This document shows positions 60,190 to 64,000 of a DNA stretch of 64,000 nucleotides, one piece after another (positions within the stretch are counted from its first letter, which is position 1; every line of letters begins with the position of its first letter). The notes under the pieces are model-generated. The model saw only the letters and a list, made by a program, of their open reading frames with translations. It searched no databases and was not told where the DNA came from. The translations under genes and the position numbers were made by a program. The stretch is from PNON01 sp963757065 (GTDB lineage: Bacteria; Chloroflexota; Anaerolineae; Anaerolineales; Anaerolineaceae), in NCBI GenBank assembly GCA_963757065.1, contig CAVWQC010000003.1, positions 132,139-196,138 on the forward strand, given 5' to 3'.

Positions 60190-60568
60190 TTAGGGTCACC
60201 GTCTACCTGAAGATGTACATGCCGGTGACGGGCAAGACGATGGCGATCCTGTTCTGCTGCAGCCCCGAGCGGAACGGCTCGACCCACATCTTCAAGCTCG
60301 TCGCCCGCAACGACTCCTACGGCGACCCCGAGATGCTCGCCAAGACCGTCTCGGACGAGGACCTCATCCTCGTCGAGGACCTCCGGGTGCTCGAGGCCTA
60401 CGTCGAGATGGTCCTTCACCTTCGACCTGCGGGCCGAGGTCCACACCAAGGCGGACCGTCTGAGCGTGGCCTGGCGGCGACTGCTCGGTGACATGGTCGG
60501 CCTCGCCGGTGAGCAGGCCGCAACCAGTCGAGGTCGATGTGGCCGAACCGGCGGTCGCCTCCCGCTGA
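60190..60568 (+). pseudogene. Rieske-type oxygenase C-terminal fragment (frameshifted)
   Basis: Open at the left because of the junction. FRVTVYLKMYMPVTGKTMAILFC, then VLVEDLRVLEAY-like sequence, then (after an indel near 60415) LDLRAEVHTKADRLSVAWRRLLGDMVGLA and, after another, EVDVAEPAVASR and stop. This is the end of the catalytic domain of an aromatic-ring-hydroxylating (Rieske) oxygenase. A related fragment lies at 63656-64000. The style is actinobacterial. Confidence 0.6.
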
Positions 60569-60571
60569 GGC

Positions 60572-61759
60572 TCAGAGGTCGACGACGACGGCCTGGGGTC
60601 CGCGCAGGAAGAGCCGGGGGCGGGCGACGGTGGGCTCCGCCAGGCGCAGGTCGGGATGGCGTCGGGCCAGGGCCTTCAGCACGGCGGCGCCCTGCAGTCG
60701 GGCCAGGGGTGCGCCCAGGCACCGGTGCACGCCGCTGCCGAACACGAGGTGGCGGCGCTCGCCGCGTTCGATGCGGGCGGGGTCGAACCGTTCGGGATCG
60801 GTGAAGACGGCGTCGTCCCGGTTGGCGGCGCCGACCGCCAACAGCAGCGGCGTGCCGGCCGCCAGCGCCGTGCCGGCGATCTCGACGGGGGCGACGAGTC
60901 GACGCATCACGAACGGCACAGGGCTCTCGTGGCGAAGCGCCTCCTCGACGACGTTGGCCGAGGTGGCGTCCGGGTCGGCGACGAGGCGGGCCCAGAGATC
61001 TTCGTCGTCGGCTGCGGCGGCGACGGCGCTGGCCAGGAGGTCGGCGGTGGTGTCGAGGCCGGCGGTGCACAGCAGCACGGCCTGTTGGAGCGCTTCGTCG
61101 TCATCGAGGTCCGGGTTCGAGGCGAGGGCCGAGAGGAGGTCAGTCCCGGGGTCGGGCGGCAGGCGCTCGTCGAGCAGTGGCCTGAGGTGATCCCGCAGCT
61201 CGCCGAGCACGGTTCCGGCGGTGACCTCGCCGTCCTCGCCGGCCCACGGAGAGATGCCGTCGGAGAACGCGGCGGTCCAGGCGCGCACCGGGCCCTCGTC
61301 GACCTGGTCGAGTCCGAGCAGGTCGAGCAGGGTCCGGGCCGGCACCCGCGAGGTGAGCGCTGGCACGAGGTCGACGGTGCCGTGGTCGGGCAGGGCATCC
61401 AGCAGCGTCTCGACGTGGGCGATGATCGTCTCGCCGATCGGACGTAGCTCGGCGGGAGCGAGGGTGCCACCGCCTCCCGGCGGCGTGTGTGCACGGGCGG
61501 ATCGGACGCCGATCATCACCGCCTGGCTGTGCTCGGCCAGGCTCGCCACGGGGGCGCCGGCGGAGCCTGCCTCCTGGGCCGAGCTGACCGCCGTGCTCTT
61601 CAGCAGCGCCACGATGTCGGCGTGGCGGGAGACCACGACGCTGCCGTCTGGCATCGCCAGCACCGGGCGCTCCTCCCGGAGGCGTCGATAGACGCCGAAG
61701 GGGTTCTGCTGCGTGGCCGGATCGTGGGGATCCAGCACGACCTCGTCGTCGGCGCCCAC
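60572..61759 (-). CDS. cytochrome P450
   Basis: About 395 aa, complete apart from two compensating indels between about 61,440 and 61,510 (expected MIGVDPPxHTRRREAVAPSL...; the frames alternate). The I-helix is AVLLCTAGLDTTADLL, ExxR is EEALRHE, and the heme loop is FGSGVHRCLGAPLAR. It is a soluble bacterial class I type. The GTG start lies 4 bases after the adenine deaminase stop, so the two are one operon. The redox partner is not in the window. The substrate is unknown; flanking Rieske oxygenases suggest a catabolic setting. Confidence 0.9.
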   Translation of the reverse strand: MGADDEVVLDPHDPATQQNPFGVYRRLREERPVLAMPDGSVVVSRHADIVALLKSTAVSSAQEAGSAGAPVASLAEHSQAVMIGVRSARAHTPPGGGGTLAPAELRPIGETIIAHVETLLDALPDHGTVDLVPALTSRVPARTLLDLLGLDQVDEGPVRAWTAAFSDGISPWAGEDGEVTAGTVLGELRDHLRPLLDERLPPDPGTDLLSALASNPDLDDDEALQQAVLLCTAGLDTTADLLASAVAAAADDEDLWARLVADPDATSANVVEEALRHESPVPFVMRRLVAPVEIAGTALAAGTPLLLAVGAANRDDAVFTDPERFDPARIERGERRHLVFGSGVHRCLGAPLARLQGAAVLKALARRHPDLRLAEPTVARPRLFLRGPQAVVVDL

Positions 61760-61763
61760 CCGC

Positions 61764-62850
61764 TCAGACGACCATCGTGGGCGCGAGCTTCTCCCGTCGT
61801 GCCGTCGACCAGGCCGATGTCGGTCACGTGGGGGCCACCGAGGCAGGCGAGCGATGCCGCCAGGCACTGGAGCAACGGCTGGGTGAGCCCGCCCGGGTTC
61901 AGGCCGATCTCCAGGGCGGCGCGTTCGACCCGATCCTGGGCGGCGGCGACCTCGGCGGCCGGCAACGGCGAGAGGATGCCGCCGATCGAGAGCTCGATCG
62001 ATGCGACCACCTCGCCACCGCGGACGACGGCGACCCCGCCTCCAGAGGCGATCACCGCGTTGGCGGCCACCGTCATGTCGTCGGCGTCCCGGCCGAAGAC
62101 GACGAGGTTGTGCGTGTCGTGGGAGAACGTCGTGGCCACGGCGCCGGTCCAGTCACCCCACCCGGCGAGCACGGCGGCGATCGGGGTGGCGGGGGCCCGG
62201 CCGTGGCGATGGACGGCGACCTGCAGGATGTGGCCCTCGGGCACGCCGGCGATGCCGTCGTGCACCTCGACGTCGGCCTCGCCCCACACCGTCACCGGGC
62301 TGCCGACGACGGTCCGGAGCCGGTGGGTGCCGTCGGGGAGCCCGGGCAGGTGGAGGAGCATGTCGTCACGGGTCACGCCGTCGAGGCGCATCGTGTCGAG
62401 GGGCGGGAAGCTCGGCCCCTCCACCACCGCCACGATCATCTCCCCGGCGTGGGCGACGTGGCGTCCGTCGGTGTAGACGTCGTCGACGACGATCTGATCG
62501 AGGTCGGACAGGACGACCAGGTCGGCCCGGCGGCCGGCGCCGACCACACCGAGGTCGGTGCGCCGGAGTCGGAGGGCGGCGTGGTGCGTGCAGAGGCGGA
62601 TGGCCCGCACGGGGTCCATGCCGGCGGCGACGAGGCGGCGGAGGAGGTGGTCGAGCCCTCCGTCGGTGAGCAGGGTCAGGGCGAAGAGGTCGTCGGTGGC
62701 GAGGACCAGGTTCACGGGCAGCTCGGGGAGGGCGCTCAGCTCCTCCACCAGGCGGGGGATGAGGCCTTCGATCATCCCTCGGAACTCCACGGTCATCCCC
62801 GCCCGGAGCTTCTCCATGACGTCGCCGTCGGTGAAGATCTCGTGGTCGCT
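61764..62850 (-). CDS. ade: adenine deaminase, C-terminal piece (frameshifted)
   Basis: Continues the N-terminal piece after an indel near 62,850: ESDHEIFTDGDVMEKLRAGMTVEFRG, TDDLFALTLLTDGGLDHLLRRLVAAG, the AGRRADLVVLSDLD block and SHDTHNLVVFGRD with metal-binding His/Asp. A last indel near 61,790 precedes the true end EKLAPTMVV. Adenine deaminase turns adenine into hypoxanthine in purine salvage. Confidence 0.87.
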
Positions 62851-62851
62851 C

Positions 62852-63493
62852 TCAGATGCCGGCGCAGAGGTAGCCCTGCAGCTCGGGACCGGTGAGCCCG
62901 GCGGCGTGGCCGCTCACGAGCTTGCCGCTGGCGAGACCGGCGGCCACGACGTCGACCATCCGTCGGTCGCGGGTCAACACGCCGAGCATGTCCATCACCT
63001 CGGCCAGCCCGCCCACCTCGGGCCAGGCCAACATGGCTTCGACCTCGGGCCCGTGGAGGTCGGCGCCGGAGAGCTCGAGCCCGGGGATTGGTGGGACGCA
63101 CGACGGTGCCTGGACGATGAACAGGATGGGCAGGCCCTGGGCGGCGTCGACGACGTAGCGGACACCCTCGACGCCGGCGACGTTGGCCAGCTCGTGGGGG
63201 TCGCAGAAGATGGTGGTGGTGCCCCGGGGGCAGACCGCTTCGGCGTAGCCGCCGGGGGTGAGCATGGCGCTCTCGGTGTGCACGTGCAGGTCCATGAACC
63301 CGGGGGCGACGAAGCGCCCGGTGACGTCGACCACCTCGGCGGCGTCGGTGCGGGAGCCGGTCGGGTGGACGCTGGCGATCAGCGGCCCGACGACGCCGAC
63401 GTCGGCGGGCCGCAGCTCACCGGTGGCCACGTCGACGACGGTGCCACCGCTGAAGAGGAGGTCGAACGGAGCGTGGCCCTGTGCGGCGGCCAT
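62852..63493 (-). CDS. ade: adenine deaminase, N-terminal piece
   Basis: Amidohydrolase start: DLLFSGGTVVDVATGELRPADVGV, the metal motif DLHVHTES (about 68-75), TTIFCDPHELANVAG and GLASGKLVSGHAAGLTG. The frame ends at LCAGI by an indel; rejoined with the next piece the enzyme is about 575 aa, the usual size. The style is actinobacterial. Its neighbours (P450, Rieske oxygenases) are not purine genes. Confidence 0.88.
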   Translation of the reverse strand: MAAAQGHAPFDLLFSGGTVVDVATGELRPADVGVVGPLIASVHPTGSRTDAAEVVDVTGRFVAPGFMDLHVHTESAMLTPGGYAEAVCPRGTTTIFCDPHELANVAGVEGVRYVVDAAQGLPILFIVQAPSCVPPIPGLELSGADLHGPEVEAMLAWPEVGGLAEVMDMLGVLTRDRRMVDVVAAGLASGKLVSGHAAGLTGPELQGYLCAGI

Positions 63494-63655
63494 GGCCCGG
63501 AGCGCATCAGGGGTCGACGGGGTCGTTCACGACGGGTGCCTTTCGGTCTCGACCACGGCTGCCGGGGCCGGAGCCGATGGCGGCTGCCGGGGGTCGGCTC
63601 GTCGGTCGGGGAGGGGATCCCGGGCGGGGTGCCCGGATGGGGGTGTGCGACGGGG

Positions 63656-63830
63656 TCAGGAGACCAGGGCGGCCAGGAGGCGACGCATCTCCACGGTGAT
63701 GCGGTCGGCCCGGGTGTGGGCCTGGGCCGGGAGATCGAGGGCGAGGCTGGTGGTGGGGAGCTGTTCGAGCATCCAGACGTCCTCGGTGAGGACGCTCAGC
63801 TCGTACTTCGCGGGCGGCGAGCACGGGCCG
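63656..63830 (-). pseudogene. Rieske-type oxygenase C-terminal tail
   Basis: In the frame ending with the stop at 63,656: KYELSVLTEDVWMLEQLPTTSL, then DLPAQAHTRADRITVEMRRLLAALVS. This is the end of an oxygenase related to the fragment at 60,190-60,568. It continues from the next feature after an indel near 63,810-63,830. Confidence 0.6.
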
Positions 63831-64000
63831 GGTCGTCCGGCGCGCTCACGTCGTTGCGGAGCAACACGCAGAAGACCCGGCTGTGGTCGGCGTCGACGGG
63901 ACTGGCCCAGAACAGGATCGTGTTCTCCACGCCGGTGAGCGGCAGCTCCAGGCGGAGGCGTCCGGCGAAGGGCACGCTGAACGTGTACTCCATCGTCCGG
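63796..64000 (-). CDS. Rieske-type oxygenase catalytic-domain fragment, cut by window edge
   Basis: EYTFSVPFAGRLRLELPLTGV, then FWASPVDADHSRVFCVLLRNDV corresponds to the middle of the alpha-subunit catalytic domain. The true N-terminus lies beyond the right edge. The last 10 or so residues in this frame are out-of-frame read-through. Confidence 0.6.
   Translation of the reverse strand, partial: RTMEYTFSVPFAGRLRLELPLTGVENTILFWASPVDADHSRVFCVLLRNDVSAPDDPARARRPRSTS

Noticed and set aside
61487..62895. Several long open frames on the plus strand of the G+C-rich end
   Set aside because: In high-G+C DNA antisense frames stay open by chance; adenine deaminase and P450 on the minus strand explain the sequence.
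59260..64000. Reading the G+C-rich end as a genomic island
   Set aside because: No integrase, tRNA, direct repeats or IS; the borders cut conserved genes on both sides and the insert itself mixes two sources, so misassembly is simpler.
1..64000. CRISPR arrays, tRNA/rRNA genes, transposases, prophage
   Set aside because: No regularly spaced repeats, no tRNA T-loop/acceptor pattern that closes, and no transposase, integrase or phage structural protein motifs were seen.

Overview
Most of this window (1 to about 59,260) looks like a chromosomal segment of a Chloroflexota bacterium, probably class Anaerolineae. It has moderate G+C and Chloroflexota-style proteins: a zinc-finger anti-sigma/membrane protein behind an ECF sigma factor, a DHH-CBS-nucleotidyltransferase fusion, a MurE with an EDPR motif, a fused ATP synthase b/delta subunit and tandem NuoM subunits. 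This placement rests on reading the proteins, not on a search. The right end (about 59,260 to 64,000) is strikingly G+C-rich and does not belong with the rest. A Chloroflexota nuoM gene breaks off into the 5' end of an alphaproteobacterial-type argB, followed by a ClpA/B N-domain fragment. At about 60,187 that piece breaks off again into actinobacterial-type genes (Rieske oxygenase, P450, adenine deaminase, second Rieske oxygenase). I read this as a contig chimera, not as horizontal transfer.

Layout of the Chloroflexota part. 1-4.3 kb: ECF sigma/anti-sigma pair, a membrane-anchored alkaline-phosphatase-superfamily (sulfatase-like) enzyme broken by indels, a tiny LuxR-type HTH protein and a small unknown. 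4.5-8.9 kb: uridine kinase, VTT membrane protein, M20 dipeptidase, secreted C39-like/LysM protein and rsmG. 8.9-12.3 kb: tungstate/molybdate-type ABC permease and binding lipoprotein, behind a lipoprotein built of molybdopterin-oxidoreductase-like repeats. 12.7-18.8 kb: recF, def, a cNMP-binding/PH-domain membrane protein, clpC. 19-25.1 kb: tandem-GNAT protein, AI-2E permease, FHA protein, PIG-L deacetylase, and a MoeZ-like enzyme with two MoaD-like sulfur carriers. 25.2-32.7 kb: DHH-CBS-tRNA nucleotidyltransferase fusion, GNAT, EF-G-like GTPase, two methyltransferases, PPK2. 32.8-39.8 kb: an accessory-looking stretch with a PD-(D/E)XK-like protein, ICMT-type methyltransferase, alpha/beta hydrolase, DUF1295 protein, another GNAT and a Cache-GGDEF diguanylate cyclase. 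40-46.9 kb: rpsO-pnp, a helical-repeat protein, proS, LOG-family protein, fatty acid desaturase. 47-51.5 kb: Yip1/ABC ATPase/secreted protein/FtsX-type permease operon. 51.5-59.2 kb: murE, then ATP synthase Fo genes (atpZ-B-E-F/H) and complex I genes (nuoM-nuoM-nuoN).

Two traits run through the window. First, about a dozen genes, many of them normally essential (recF, pnp, murE, nuoM), are interrupted by single-base indels, often in short homopolymers, and continue intact in another frame. This points to sequence error more than to gene decay. Second, several genes have a -10 box exactly 6-7 bases before the start codon, which predicts leaderless mRNAs. I found no tRNA, rRNA, CRISPR array, IS element or prophage.
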